From Cryptomeria japonica (lineage: Eukaryota; Streptophyta; Pinopsida; Cupressales; Cupressaceae), in the NCBI RefSeq assembly GCF_030272615.1, contig NC_081410.1, positions 253,255,533-253,319,532 of the forward strand: DNA of 64,000 bases. Direction: 5' to 3'. The notes below the pieces were generated by a model, which made no database searches, had not been told where the DNA came from, and saw nothing but the letters and a program-made list of their open reading frames with translations. Position 1 is the stretch's first letter, and every line of letters begins with the position of its first letter. The position numbers and the translations under genes were made by a program. Below are positions 1-11,684 of the stretch, piece by piece.

Positions 1-540
1 GGGTGTTATCTTTTAGGTATGTATAAATTTGGCCATAGCGGGAGGAATCATGCCCAACAAGGTGATATATAATTTGGGAATCAAGACAATTATGGGCAGG
101 GTAAAACAACTCTTCCACCAGGAATTCATAACATTCTTGATTTTTCTGTGTCTGAAGTAGAGAAGCAATTGTTGCCATGGCATCTGCTACTTTGTTGTCA
201 TTTCTCAAAATCTGCTCAAAAGTTATTTCTACAAAATACTTCTTGAAATAATCTACCATCTTTTTACAAGGAATTAGTTTATCATCCTTTATTTTATAAT
301 TATCATTAATTTGATTCATGACAAGCTGAGAGTCTCCAAAAACCTGTAATTGTGTGATGTTTCATTCTATGGCCATCTTGATTCCTATGACCAAAGCTTC
401 ATATTATGATGTATTGTTGGTGCATGGAAAACTCAATTTAGATGCCTTTGGAATTGTGTGACCTTGCGGTGTGATGAATAAAATGCCTGCTCTTGATCTA
501 TGCTGGGTATATGAACCATCAAAGTACATCTGCCATGTCT
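1..540 (-). pseudogene. Element A: second (archaeal-type) RNase H and start of linker to integrase
   Basis: Translation of the minus strand shows MYFDGSYTQ near 510-535, then a GILFITPQG strand, NNTS-stop-YEALVIG, GDSQLVMNQ and VADAMATIAS. These match the first acidic residue, the central E region, the DSQLV segment and the final D region of the extra RNase H that Tat-group elements carry after their usual RNase H. Nonsense codons stand at expected Trp/Gln/Glu positions. The low-coordinate end (EELFYPAHN to the edge) is the linker towards integrase. Element G holds the same domain at 62740-63240. The domain removes RNA from RNA/DNA hybrids during reverse transcription; the family assignment is from motif recognition. 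Confidence 0.8.
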
Positions 541-1198
541 ATTTGGTGACTGTGAGTATACCAGCATTTGAAAATTCAACGTTTAAGGGATGATCATCTT
601 GAAGTGGTGCTTTTGCCAGTTGATCTGCAATAGCTTGTCCCTTGATAGCTTTGCCGTCCACATATTCAATATCAAATTCACTCAAGATCATGACCCATTT
701 TGCTAATCTTCCTATTAATGTCGCCTTACCGAGAAAATATTTTAATGGATCTATTTTAGCAATCAGTTTGATGGACTGAGAGAGTAGATAGCATCACAAC
801 TTTTGGGAAGCGAATACTACTGCCGGACATGATTTTTCTGTTGGTGAATAATTGAGCTTGTATCCCACTAATGTTCTACTGATGTAGTAAATAACTCTTT
901 CTTTTCCTTCATTTTCTTGTTGTGTGACTAGAACTCCTAATGATACTCCTATGGTTGATACATATAGTAACAACAAATTTCCTTGAATTGGTGACATTAG
1001 AACTGGTGGTTGCATCAGATATTCCTTAATTTTGTTGAATGCTTCTTCACATTCATTGTTCCATTTGAAATGAACATTCTTGTGCAAGAGATGTGTAAAT
1101 GGTTGACACTTATCTGCTAACTGAGCAACAAATATTCTAATTGACTGCAATCTTCCTTGAAGTGATATGAGTTGATTGATATTCTTAGGAGATGCCAT
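541..1198 (-). pseudogene. Element A: RNase H of the RT-RNase H unit
   Basis: The open stretch at 794-1198 contains SLQGRLQSIRIFVAQLADK (the RT-RNase H connection), KWNNECEEAFNKIKEYL and YYISRTLVGYKLNYSPTEK, all standard for gypsy RNase H. The reading continues below 794 with GRLAKWVMILSEFDIEYVDG and GQAIADQLAKAP, the usual C-terminal end with its final acidic residue. A TAG near 540 separates it from the second RNase H. It is homologous to 62182-62735 in element G. Confidence 0.85.
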
Positions 1199-1740
1199 TT
1201 TCCATGATTGCTTTAACTTTAGCTGGATCTACTTCTATATCTCTAGCTGAAACAATGTATCTCAATAGCTTACCTGAAGTGACACCAAAGGCACATTTAT
1301 TAGGATTGAGCCTTAGCTTGTATTGTTCTAACCGGTCAAAGATCTTTTCCAGTATTTCTAGATGTTCTTCTCTGTTGTATGATTTTGCCTACATGTCATC
1401 TACATAGTCTTCCATGAATGTATGCATCATGTCATGGAATATTATTGTCATGGATCTCTAATAAGTAGCACCTCCATTCTTTAGTCCAAATGACATGACA
1501 TTCCAATAGAAAGTACCCCATGGACACATGAAAGTTGTCTTTTCTTGATCTTCTGGAGCTATTTTAATTTGATTATATCATTAGAAACCATCCATTAGAG
1601 AAAACATGGAATGTCTAGAAGTTAAATCGACAATGATGTCAATATTAGGCAAAGGAAAGTCATCCTTTGGACATGCATTATTGAGATCTCTGAAGTCCAT
1701 GCATACTTTGATACTTTTATCTTGTTTAAAAACATGAACT
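1199..1740 (-). pseudogene. Element A: reverse transcriptase palm and thumb
   Basis: From high to low coordinates the minus strand reads VCMDFRDLNNACPKDDFPLP, YNQIKIAPEDQEKTTF, the catalytic box MEDYVDDM and RLNPNKCAFGVTSGKLL. These are the classic gypsy RT blocks, and the YVDD aspartates are kept. TAG and TAA codons interrupt it where Trp or Gln is expected. The N-terminal part of this RT lies at 15350-15620 beyond solo LTR S; the two pieces join at PQWV / NIVHVFKQDKSIK. Confidence 0.88.
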
Positions 1741-3177
1741 ATGTTTGTTAGGCCCAATATGGAAAGCTAATGTACTGAGAGGGGAGGGGTGAATTAGTAC
1801 TTCAAAACCTTTGAACAATAATATCTTTACTATTATGCATAAACCAAAAACTATTGCAACATAACATAAAGATAAAACAAATAAATAACAATCATATATG
1901 ATTCACTCCATAACTCATATATTTTGGTTATGCAAAAACTCTTGGTTAGAGAGAAAAACTATGGTGGGGATGGCACCCACAACTTCACTACTGCAATAAT
2001 AAAGAGTGCTCGGTTAGAGCTACATGTTCAGCTATTTCTGATAGCTTACCCTATTAGGAGTATCAAGATCTTTAGATCTACCTTGTTAAAGGATTTTACA
2101 ACACTTATTCTAAATGCTGCACCTGGTTAAAGGCTTTACAATTTATAGACTTTGTTAGAGTATTTTACCCTGTTAAAGGTTTCTCTTACAACTTCAAAAT
2201 ATTACAATAAATCATTACAAATATTTGCAACTTTACATCTGAAATGTTATAGCAGATTCTATGTGCTCAAAGTGAGATTACCTTGCTTATAGCATACCTC
2301 GGTAACCCATAAAGTAACTCGATAAACCCTTCTGTTTGCTCTGTTCTTTGACTATTATCTGAAATCCTTCTCGGTGACCTCTGTGTCTCTATAACAGTCA
2401 TAACACTTAGTGCTTTCTTATGTATCACACATGTCTTGCTTCATACACCTCTATATCTCTCTCTCTGTCACTATATATTCTATCTGATCTCAATGTCATG
2501 CCCAAAATTTAGGGCAAAAACGGAACAATTTTTTTTTAAAAAAAGATACTAATTTAATTAATAAGCACACTCTTGCGACAAGCATTAGAGAAAATTCCAT
2601 TAATAAATTCGAGCTCCTTCCGAAACGAACGAAGCATCGACAATCAGTTATATTCTAATTGCGGAATAACCTACTGGTTTAAATTTTATCTTCAAAAGAT
2701 ATTTAATTAATAGTTTTATTAAATTAATCATACTAAAAATATTAGGAGAGATATTTTAAAATTTATTTCCCACTATGACTATATAGTCTTAGCAATTTTA
2801 ATTAATTTCTTCTTTATAATTTTCTTCCATATCTATATTGTGTACATATAAAATGTACATATATATACATATAGATTATGCATATATTTTGTATAATAAT
2901 AATTTAATTTCTTAAATCAATAAAACTCAAAAAAAAACATATATATATATATATACATATTTATATTCCCATATATATATATATGGAAACATATATATTT
3001 ATATATATATTCTACTTATATATCAATATTTTAACCCTAACCTCCTAAATCCATTGCAACTTTCTAATTATTATCTCTTAATTTCCCCAACCCTAATTAG
3101 GGTTCTAAATTCTTATTTAACCAATACCCAAATCCAAATTACATATTATTTTTTTGATCTTAAAAAAAACTAAATTT

Positions 3178-3200
3178 CCCTAGCCCCTATCGGGCTAGGG
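3178..3200. repeat. Perfect 9-bp inverted repeat in B 3' LTR
   Basis: CCCTAGCCC at 3178-3186 and GGGCTAGGG at 3192-3200 are exact reverse complements around the 5-base loop CTATC, followed by TTTTACCC. The same structure is unchanged at 11662-11684 in the other LTR. It could form a hairpin in RNA of either strand; the function is unknown. Confidence 0.7.
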
Positions 3201-3324
3201 TTTTACCCATTTTCTTTTTTTTTAACAGGTGAAGAGCTCATGGCGGGCCGAAGATCCTACGGCGGCCATGTTCGAAATAACTTGTAGGTCGCGGAGGTTA
3301 TTAGGTGGTGGCTGGCCACGCGCA

Positions 3325-3524
3325 CCACTGTGTGAGCGCACAGTGGCGCCGCGGCACCACTGTGTGCCCACACAGTGGGCTCCGCTGGCGGCACCACTGT
3401 GTGGCCACACAGTGGCGGCCGCGGCCGTCCACTGTGTGCCCACACAGTGGGAGCCGCAAGCGGCTCCACTGTGTGTGCACACAGTGGGCGCCGCGCAGGC
3501 GTCCACTGTGCGTACACACAGTGG
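3325..3524. repeat. Six-unit GC-rich palindrome array in B 3' LTR
   Basis: Six units start at 3325, 3357, 3394, 3429, 3466 and 3503 (spacing 32-37 bp). Each has the arms CCACTGTGTG and CACACAGTGG or close variants around a short centre, and units are joined by GC-rich spacers such as GCGCCGCGG. Every unit can fold on itself, and any left arm can pair with any right arm. The array lies in a GC-rich island within a very AT-rich LTR. Confidence 0.9.
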
Positions 3525-3583
3525 AACCCGCGGGGTCCCCAACGTAAATTTTTTTTTAATTTTTTTTTTAAAACATTAACATT

Positions 3584-3623
<40 letters not shown>

Positions 3624-3680
3624 TATAAATATATATATTTATATATATACATATATGTATATATATATAAATATATATGG
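3584..3680. repeat. (AT)n-rich microsatellite tract in B 3' LTR
   Basis: A long run of alternating A and T with short A and T interruptions directly follows the GC-rich island. A second shorter (AT)n tract lies near 3838-3862. The corresponding tracts in the other LTR differ in length. Confidence 0.85.
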
Positions 3681-6245
3681 TATTTACAAAAATTAACATG
3701 CGTAAATAACAAGATAAATTTAATTCCAAATAAAATTTATATATTTTTTTAAAAGGGAATTATTACATGCAATTTTTTTACGCTAATATAATAAAGAAAA
3801 AGATAACATTAAGTTTAATCAAAAATAGAAATAGAAATATATATATATATATATATATATATTTAAATTCATTTATAAAACTAGCTTTTAAATCAATGTT
3901 ATCAAAAATACAATTCAAAGTATTTTATAAAGATACATTATACTTTTTCTGGAAATAAAGAAATCCATTTATATATTTTTTTTAAAAAATAGAATATTCA
4001 CTTAAAACAACCTTTTTTTATAAAAAAACATAGAAATCTATCAACAACAATAATCTTTTATTTGCCACAAGTGAAACATAATTAAAGTCTAAATGAAAAA
4101 CAAATCTTTTATTTCTTTCCAAAATACAAGAAGCTTTTTGCATGCAACACAATTTAACCCCTTTTTTTTTTTTATAAACCAGAAGTAGAAATAACAAGCT
4201 TTTCTTTCTTTAAAACATCTCTAAATACTCTACCAAATTTACAGAATGATTTCTCTGAACAGTCACAACATTAAGACTTCAAGTCTACTAATACAAATTT
4301 CAACTTGCTTCTCCTTTCTCTTGAATTGAGGCATTTATTTACAACAACTTTAAACATACATCTGCAACTGAATTCAAATATCTTCAAATACAATCTTCTG
4401 AATATCTTTCATGAATCCTATCCTCTTTCTTCTGAATTTCCTGCATAATAGAAAACACAAAATTGACCACGGAGTGCTCACCTCCCAGCCTAGGCTAACT
4501 GGTAGCCACCCCCGAGCTCGGAGAACCAATTCCTAGACGGGTAACAAACAGGCAAACACAAAGAAACACAAAACATACAAATATTCCAGACACATTCCCA
4601 ACCTGGTTTTCACAGCACCACACTCTGGTGGTGAACATTTTCAAAGGGTGGTAGTGGACCAAATACCCTGAGGAGAATCTGCAAGTATGTAATAACAAGA
4701 AGCCACCTCATGGCACAAATAACATATCAAAATCTCAACCCCATAAAATTCCTTATGCCCCCCAAAGGCATTCTAGCCTTATAACCCTCCTTATGACCCC
4801 CATTGCACAAACAGGCCATGCAGCAAGGGTCACACAAAGATCCCTTGTGATCGCTCTCTAAAGAGAGTCTCTCACTCGAGGGCTGTCACTGCTACCACCC
4901 TCAAGATCCTCTTCTCTCCCAAGAGAAAGAGAGATCTTGAGAAAACTCCCAAAACACATTCATTCATAAAACAAAACCAAAAGATTTTCAAACATTCGTT
5001 TTCAAGAATACAGATTTTCTTATTCAACAATTTTCAGAAATAAACAAAAACAAGTCATTAAAAGTAAAAAATGAAACCAACCTTAATCTGCCCAAAGGTT
5101 ATAATGATATCTGAAGAAGAGCTGCCCAATCCACAATTCTTTATTTTCCTTAATCAATTTCTTTATCCCTTAACATTATTTTTCTTCCAAATTTTTCTTC
5201 TGTCTCCAAAAATGGAGAGTGGGTGATTAACCAGCTATTCCCAAAAATCTTCCTTAAGAAGCTCACTCTCTGAGTTCTCACAGGATTCTAAAAAAAATCA
5301 ACAAAAAGAAGGAAGAAAGCAAAAATGCAAAAAGACTTTCCTTCCAAGAGGGAAAAATCTTGATTTGATTTCACTTCCATTTTCCATTTTCGCTCAACCC
5401 AAAAAAACCAATTTTTAAAGCGTTAAAAAGATCATTATAAAGTAGAAACTTGCCTAAAATTACCCCTAACCCCTAGGTATACCTTATGGGCTTCAGGAAA
5501 CCCTAATAAACTACCCCTAGGTGTTCATTTAACCCATTTTAAACCCCTCTGAAGTTTATTTTCGGGTCAAACATAAGTTGACCTCTCCAAATATTATATT
5601 CTCAAAATATCTTTTTTGACAACACATTATTTTATTTAAAATTAATAATAATTAACACTTTCCCATCAAGAGACAAGATAAAATATTTAAATTTACATCC
5701 ACACATGTGTCAAGTGACACTAATAAAATACTTTTACAAAAATAAACATGAAATTGTCTCTTGAGGTTTTTTAACACAATAAATTTAAATAACACATAAC
5801 ACACATGCAGCATATACTGATACGAATAAAATACAACACAAACGGGGTGTTGTCTCTCCAAATAGACAAACCCTGGCTTTACGAACATACATAAGTCTAG
5901 GTTTGATTCTCCGTAATTTTCCATGGTCACATGGTAAATTTCCTGCGCATCTCAATTTACACATTAGTACTCCCAAATATTCATATATAATAAGATTCAA
6001 TAACACAACAATGCACATCATTACTTGCATACAATTTTTCATCTGCACAGATTAAATACATCTTTTGTCAAGCAAATTCACATAAGCAATTTTCATCCCA
6101 ATTCACATAAACTAAACATACATCATAGTTCTATATTCAAAGTAAAGTTCTGCAAATTCAACAACGACATCTATCATTGCAATATCATTCTATCTAATAC
6201 TCATGTAGTGTTCTATCCCATAAAGCATGTAAGTAAATCATCAAA

Positions 6246-6446
6246 TCATAGCAATGTTATCCAATATCCTGAATCTAAAATGTGAGACTCATCATAGATA
6301 TACTTTCTCAAAACTGAAACATGAAACACATCGTGGATGCGTGACAGGCTAGGTGGGAAAGCTAAACGGTAGGCAACTGGGCCTATCCTCTCCAGAATCT
6401 CAAAAGGTCCTACAAAGCGAGGTGCGAGCTTAGAACCCCTTTCCAT
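6246..6446 (-). pseudogene. Element B: integrase C-terminal tail running into the 3' LTR
   Basis: The residues [19 protein letters not shown] and [17 protein letters not shown] match the conserved end of gypsy integrases, just before where a chromodomain would follow in Tekay/Del elements. After HILD, at 6274, the frame enters the 3' LTR and stops at 6246. A one-base length change in a G run near 6440 puts it out of frame with the preceding pol ORF. The last part of pol, the spacer and the PPT are absent. Confidence 0.85.
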
Positions 6447-8226
6447 AACGGATCGGACTCTTATGCGGTCGCACTCTCAAGAAAACTCTGTCTCCAACCA
6501 AGTAACTACGATCGATCCTCTTTGCATCGGCATACTTCTTCTGTCTATCCTGAGCCTCTCTGAGATGCTGCCTAATCAAATCCACCTGCTGTTCCATATC
6601 TCGAACTAACTCAGGACCAATAGCAACTCTATCCTCTATGCGATCCCAGCTCAAGGGCGTCCTGCAAGGTCTGCCGTATAATGCCTGGTAGGGTGGCATC
6701 CCCAAAGAAGTGTGATGCCCATTGTTATAAGCAAACTCCACTAAGGGAAGATACTCCTCCCACCGGGTCTGATGATCCATGACGTACATACGAAGCATAT
6801 CCTCTAACACCTGATTGACTCTCTCTGTCTGACCATCTGTCTCCGGATGATAAGCTGTACTGAAATTGAGCTTTGTGCCCATAGCTGCCTGTAATGACTT
6901 CCAAAAGGTAGAAGTGAAAAGAGAGTCCCTATCAGAAATAATCTTGCGGGGTACGCCATGTAGTCTAACAATGTCTCGCAAGAACACCTGTGCTACTGCA
7001 GGAGCTGTGAATGTAGTACGAACTGGTGAAAAGTGAGCTACCTTGGTCAGCTTGTCAACTGTCACCAAGATAGCATCATGGCGATGAGAAGACATAGGGA
7101 GACCAATGATGAAATCCATGGATATAGTATCCCACTTCCACTCTGGTATAGCATGAGACTGAAGCAACCCACCTGGATGGCGGTGCTCCGCCTTTACCCT
7201 CTGACACTCGAGACACCGAGCTACTATCTCAGCAATGAGCTGCCGCATTCCCGGCCAATGATACAACTGCCTCAAGTCTGCATGCAACTTCTTAACCCCG
7301 GGATGCGCTGCATAAGGAGCTCTATGAGCTTCCGAGACAATGAACTCTTGCAACCCTCCGGAGGAAGGTACATAAATGCGCCCTCTATGGCGTAATAGTC
7401 CATCGGACTCCAAAGAATAATCCACATATTTCCCTTCTAGAGTAACCTGAGAACGTAACACCTGACAAACCTCTGCATACCATCCATCCTCTGACAAGTG
7501 CCGAAGTATACAGTCCCTCAAGTCTGTGCCCATGGATATGGTGCAAACCTCATGATGTCTCCTACTCAAGGCATCTGCAACTACATTTTCCTTTCCCTTG
7601 ATGTAGTGAATGTCAAAATCATATTCGCACAAAAACTCCATCCATCTCCTCTGACGTGCATTAAGGTTCGGCTGAGTGAAGATGTACTGAAGACTCTGAT
7701 GATCTGAATGCAACTCAAAGTGATGTCCTAAAAGGAAGTGCCTCCACCTCACAAGTGCATGCACTACTGCCACGAGCTCAAGGTCGTGAGTGGGATAATT
7801 AAGTTCATGAGTCTTAAGTTTCCTAGACTCGAAAGCTATGGCCCTACCACCTTGCATAAGAACTGCCCCTAAACCCTCTAAGGAAGCATCGGTACAAACC
7901 ATGAAATCAGCTGAAGGATCTGGTACAACAAGGATAGGAGCGCTAGTAAGTGCCTTCTTGAGTTCCTGAAAGGCCTTCTCGCACTTCTCTGTCCACTCAA
8001 ATTTCTTCCCTTTACGCTGAAGAGAGGTAATAGGGTGTGCGACTCTGGAGAAACCTTCGACAAAACGTCGGTAATATCCTGCTAAACCCATGAAACTCCT
8101 GACCTCTGTCACACTGGTAGGCGCTGGCCAATCCATAATAGCCCTAATCTTTGATGGGTCCACTGAGATCCCATCACCGGAAATAACATGTCCAAGGTAC
8201 TTGACCTCAGATCGAAAGAAGCACAC
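6430..8226 (-). CDS. Element B pol: RT thumb, RNase H and integrase
   Basis: This 598-residue open stretch begins in the RT thumb ([15 protein letters not shown]). RNase H follows at about residues 90-215: [35 protein letters not shown] and ADALSRR supply the four acidic positions. Integrase has its zinc-binding region at about 285-345 (HRAPYAAH, then CLECQR). The core has D in [10 protein letters not shown] in ISDRDSLF and E in [11 protein letters not shown], so the DDE triad is complete. The true start lies upstream: a frameshift near 8222 separates it from the rest of RT, and a second near 6440 cuts off its last part. Catalytic residues are intact, so decay is recent. Confidence 0.93.
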   Translation of the reverse strand: MCFFRSEVKYLGHVISGDGISVDPSKIRAIMDWPAPTSVTEVRSFMGLAGYYRRFVEGFSRVAHPITSLQRKGKKFEWTEKCEKAFQELKKALTSAPILVVPDPSADFMVCTDASLEGLGAVLMQGGRAIAFESRKLKTHELNYPTHDLELVAVVHALVRWRHFLLGHHFELHSDHQSLQYIFTQPNLNARQRRWMEFLCEYDFDIHYIKGKENVVADALSRRHHEVCTISMGTDLRDCILRHLSEDGWYAEVCQVLRSQVTLEGKYVDYSLESDGLLRHRGRIYVPSSGGLQEFIVSEAHRAPYAAHPGVKKLHADLRQLYHWPGMRQLIAEIVARCLECQRVKAEHRHPGGLLQSHAIPEWKWDTISMDFIIGLPMSSHRHDAILVTVDKLTKVAHFSPVRTTFTAPAVAQVFLRDIVRLHGVPRKIISDRDSLFTSTFWKSLQAAMGTKLNFSTAYHPETDGQTERVNQVLEDMLRMYVMDHQTRWEEYLPLVEFAYNNGHHTSLGMPPYQALYGRPCRTPLSWDRIEDRVAIGPELVRDMEQQVDLIRQHLREAQDRQKKYADAKRIDRSYLVGDRVFLRVRPHKSPIRYGKGF

Positions 8227-8846
8227 TTCGATAGGCTGCCAAACAACTGGTTATCTCGCAAACACTGCAAAACCTGTTTCAGGTGCTCCTCATGCTCCTT
8301 CTCATTCCGAGAATATATCAATATATCATCGAGGAACACGATAACAAAATGGTCCAGAAAGGTACAGAACACCCCATTCATGAGACTCATAAAAACTGCT
8401 GGGGCATTCGTAAGTCCAAAGGGGACTACGGTAAACTCATAGTGACCATATCTAGTGCAAAATGCGGTCTTGTGGATATCACTTTCCACTATTCTCAACT
8501 GATGGTATCCTGACTTCAGATCTATTTTGGAAAAGACTTTGGCACCCTGAAGCTGGTCAAATAAATCATCAATTCTAGGCAAAGGATATCGGTTCTTGAT
8601 GGTTACTTTATTTAGGTGCCGATAATCCATACACAATCGGAGAGATCCATCCTTCTTCTTAACGAAGATAACTGGTGCACCCCATGGGGATACGCTAGGA
8701 CGGATATGACCCTTCTCAAGAAGTTCCTCCAGCTGAATTTTAAGTTCATTAAGCTCATTTGTGGTCATTCTATAAGGTGCTCTGGAAACTGGCTCGGCTC
8801 CTGGTACTAGGTCTATATGAAAATCAATCTCTCTACGGGGAGGCAT
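8222..8846 (-). CDS. Element B pol: reverse transcriptase fingers and palm
   Basis: The frame shows [65 protein letters not shown] and the catalytic box [12 protein letters not shown]. These are typical chromovirus RT blocks. [13 protein letters not shown] has Cys where the family has Arg, as a CpG transition would give. It is in the same frame as the protease at 8883-9545, separated by one TAG after HPIL where Gln is usual. A frameshift near 8222 leads into the following pol ORF. Confidence 0.92.
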
Positions 8847-8882
8847 TCCCGGTAACTCTGAAGGAAATACATCTGAATATCC

Positions 8883-9545
8883 CTAAAGGATAGGATGGTC
8901 ATCGAGCGATGTTTCTTTTTCCTCCTCTTCTCCTCTGTCACTGATAGTGATAGCAAAAAGCTGACATCCCTTCCGCATGCTCCGCTTGAGCTGCATTGCG
9001 GAGATCATACGAAGAGACACGGGCCTCTGAATCCCGGTGATAACTATGGGCGAACCATGATCATCCTCACACTCGATCTTTTTCAGGCGGCAATCCATCT
9101 TGGCTCTGTGGGCATAAAGCCAATCCATGCCAAGTACAATACCATAAGATCCAAGTGGAGTCACTCTAAGGTCTACTACAGTGGTGGTTTTGCCAATCTG
9201 CAACTGACATGCCCTAACTTCTGATTCCACTGACACTCTAGCCCCTGAAGCTAATTCCACTTCCCAACTGACACCCTGCCTAGTTGCCACTAGCCCGCAA
9301 CGCTCCACAACCAATGGAGATATAAAGGAGTCAGTAGCTCCTGAATCAAACAAAATAGATACATTGTTACCTCTGATTATACCTGAAGATTCGATAACCG
9401 TGGCCTGATGGTCGGCCTGGCGGTTGTCAACCGCTGCGAATACTCTATGGGACCTACCCATATCACCAACTGTCGGCTCTGAAGCGGCCATCCGCTGACT
9501 CCCTGCTACCTGTCCCTGAGGGCAATCCCTCGCCAAGTGCCCCAT
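8883..9545 (-). CDS. Element B: aspartic protease region
   Basis: The first residues, MGHLARDC, finish the gag zinc knuckle CX2CX4HX4C, whose first Cys pair (CFTC) lies just upstream in the same frame. SILFDSGATDSFISPLV near residue 85 is the catalytic DSGA motif of a retropepsin. GSYGIVLGMDWLYAHRAKMD is the usual second half of Tekay/Del protease. The protease cuts the gag-pol polyprotein. It ends at a TAG replacing Gln, directly before the RT domain. Confidence 0.9.
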   Translation of the reverse strand: MGHLARDCPQGQVAGSQRMAASEPTVGDMGRSHRVFAAVDNRQADHQATVIESSGIIRGNNVSILFDSGATDSFISPLVVERCGLVATRQGVSWEVELASGARVSVESEVRACQLQIGKTTTVVDLRVTPLGSYGIVLGMDWLYAHRAKMDCRLKKIECEDDHGSPIVITGIQRPVSLRMISAMQLKRSMRKGCQLFAITISDRGEEEEKETSLDDHPIL

Positions 9546-10820
9546 GGCTCCACAAGTAAAGCAAGCACCCCGTGCCTGGAACTGGGCACCCTGAGGCCTA
9601 GAAAAACCCTGACCTCCAGTCCTACTGGATCCGCTGTACCCACCCCTGGAGGACTGCTGAGTCCCCGCTGGCTGTGTGTACTGCCCCTGTGCTCTCTGAT
9701 CATGTTTCTGTCCCTGAGTCTGCCACTGCTTGGGCTTGGAGCCCTGCTGATACTGTGGAGGCTTCTATTTCTGGTTCTGTGGTGTCTGTTGTGGAGGAGG
9801 GGGTTTGGAAAACCCCTGAGAATTTCGGTTGTTCCCCTTCCAATGTGGTTTCTGGAATCCATAAGTCTGAGGTGCGGGATTTCGGTTCTGATACCGATCC
9901 CTATTGTCCTGTGGTCTAACCTGAATTTCCTCGGCAATCAGTGCCTTCTCTACAGCAACCCGAAGGCTCTTTGGAGCGGACATCCTAACAGGCCCGGCTA
10001 TACCGGCATTCAATCCCCTGATGAAGTGGTTTACAAGAAGTTTCTCATCCTTAAGATAATCTACATATGGCAACAACTCAAAGAATTTACTCTCATACTG
10101 GGTTACTGACAAGCCTTTTTGTTGGAGATCATGAAATTCGTCTATACGACGCTGCCTGAAGTGCTCTGATAGGTACCTCTCACGGAACCTCTCGGTGAAT
10201 ATCTCCCAAGTGAGTGTATCAGGTACTAATCCGCATTTGTACTCTTCCTGTCTCCACCAGGTGGAGGCTGTCCCTCTCAGAAGATGAACTGCAACACGTG
10301 CTTTCAAGTTGCTCTCATAAGAACGCAACGCAAAGCACCTCTCAAGACTCAGAAGCCATGCCTCGCCCTCTACTCCATCTGTAGAACCTCCGAAGGATGG
10401 TGGTTGGAGGCGCATGACCTCTCTGATGAGATCCCCTGGATCTCGATGACCTCTCTCAAAATAAACTGGTTCCACTGCAGGAGATGGTCCTGGCATATGC
10501 ACTGACTCTGGCTCATTACCACCCTGGCTCTCTACAGGAATCGGAGCCGGGCTCCTGCTTCGTTCTCTATCAATAGATCTATGACTCCCAGAGTCATGAC
10601 TCCTAACCGGAGGGTTCTCTGCTGGAATCCTTTCCTGAACAATGCCAATAAGATTCTGAATGGCTACTAGAAGGTCACGGTTAGGTTCATTTGGCTGTTC
10701 GGGAGGTGCTCCTGGGTTCTCCTCTGGAACCGATGCCTCCCTCTCTTCCTCATCGCGAGCTAGGCGCTCACGTCTAGGACCCCGTCCGCGCTTGCGAGCT
10801 TGTCGCGTCAACGGAGGCAT
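9500..10820 (-). CDS. Element B: gag
   Basis: Gag starts at 10820 with MPPLTRQARKRGRGPRRE, a basic N-terminus typical of Tekay/Del elements, and is followed by an acidic, Pro-rich stretch. The capsid domain includes EAWLLSLERCFALRSYES, GTASTWWRQEEYKCG and RERYLSEHFRQRRIDEFHDL. A Gln-rich, Pro-rich tail leads to the zinc knuckle near 9535. One in-frame TAG at about 9765-9767, replacing Gln, divides it; beyond that the same frame runs into protease. Gag forms the virus-like particle and binds element RNA. Confidence 0.92.
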
Positions 10821-10960
10821 CCTAAGAGGAAATAAGACAAAACAATTAATTTATTTCTTTTAGAATTAAATTTATTTAAATTCAGAATTCCATTAACAAA
10901 ATACTTTAAAATATTCTAAGGCAAAACGTAAGTGAGTAAGGCTCCTAGTGTGGAAACCTT

Positions 10961-10972
10961 GCTCTGATACCA
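10961..10972 (-). other. Element B primer-binding site (initiator-Met tRNA)
   Basis: The minus strand reads TGGTATCAGAGC, complementary to the 3' end of plant initiator methionine tRNA. Three bases separate it from the LTR boundary at 10976, as expected for a minus-strand 5' LTR on the right. Confidence 0.93.
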
Positions 10973-11661
10973 AAATGTCATGCCCAAAATTTAGGGCAAA
11001 AACGGAACAATTTTTTTTTTAAAAAGATACTAATTTAATTAATAAGCACACTCTTGCGACAAGCATTAGAGAAAATTCCATTAATAAATTCGAGCTCCTT
11101 CCGAAACGAACGAAGCATCGACAATCAGTTATATTCTAATTGCGGAATAACCTACTGGTTTAAATTTTATCTTCAAAAGATATTTAATTAATAGTTTTAT
11201 TAAATTAATCATACTAAAAATATTAGGAGAGATATTTTAAAATTTATTTCCCACTATGACTATATAGTCTTAGCAATTTTAATTAATTTCTTCTTTATAA
11301 TTTTCTTCCATATCTATATTGTGTACATATAAAATGTACATATATATACATATAGATTATGCATATATTCTGTATAATAATAATTTAATTTCTTAAATCA
11401 ATAAAACTCAAAAAAAAACATATATATATATATATATACATATTTATATTCCCATATATATATATATGGAAACATATATATTTATATATATATTCTACTT
11501 ATATATCAATATTTTAACCCTAACCTCCTAAATCCATTGCAACTTTCTAATTATTATCTCTTAATTTCCCCAACCCTAATTAGGGTTCTAAATTCTTATT
11601 TAACCAATACCCAAATCCAAATTACATATTATTTTTTTGATCTTAAAAAAAAACTAAATTT

Positions 11662-11684
11662 CCCTAGCCCCTATCGGGCTAGGG
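11662..11684. repeat. Perfect 9-bp inverted repeat in B 5' LTR
   Basis: CCCTAGCCC and GGGCTAGGG flank the loop CTATC, identical to 3178-3200. Confidence 0.7.

Larger units (their letters stand above)
2494..6273 (-). repeat. Element B 3' LTR
   Basis: This copy matches 10976-14784 throughout. It starts on the plus strand with TGTCATGCCC, so the transcript-sense LTR ends in GGGCATGACA. It is mostly AT-rich, with (AT)n tracts and, at 3230-3540, a sharply GC-rich island holding a palindrome array. By eye I count about 16 substitutions against the other copy, ten of them in that island, plus length changes in AT and homopolymer runs. Small ORFs inside it occur at the same places in both copies and have no recognisable product. 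Confidence 0.88.

Noticed and set aside
3030-3205. Telomere-like AACCCTAA strings
   Set aside because: Only a few isolated units, not tandem, and within an LTR. They are not a telomere or interstitial telomeric array.
3325-3524. CRISPR-like look of regularly spaced palindromic repeats
   Set aside because: Spacers are only 10-17 bp, GC-rich and alike, the array lies inside a plant LTR in two copies, and no cas genes exist here.
3222-3620. Several overlapping ORFs on both strands through the palindrome array (and again at 11707-12099)
   Set aside because: They arise because the GC-rich repeat lacks stop codons in most frames. The predicted peptides are repeats of CVHTV/HSG-type strings on both strands, with no initiation context or homology.
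4495-4698. Small minus-strand ORFs in both LTRs of B (4495-4698, 5652-6048 and copies at 13006-13209, 14163-14559)
   Set aside because: They are conserved between copies only because the LTRs are duplicates. They have no known domain and differ by non-selected changes.
9537-10109. Plus-strand ORF of 190 codons
   Set aside because: It is antisense to the gag of element B, whose frame shows clear capsid and zinc-knuckle motifs. The plus-strand peptide has none.
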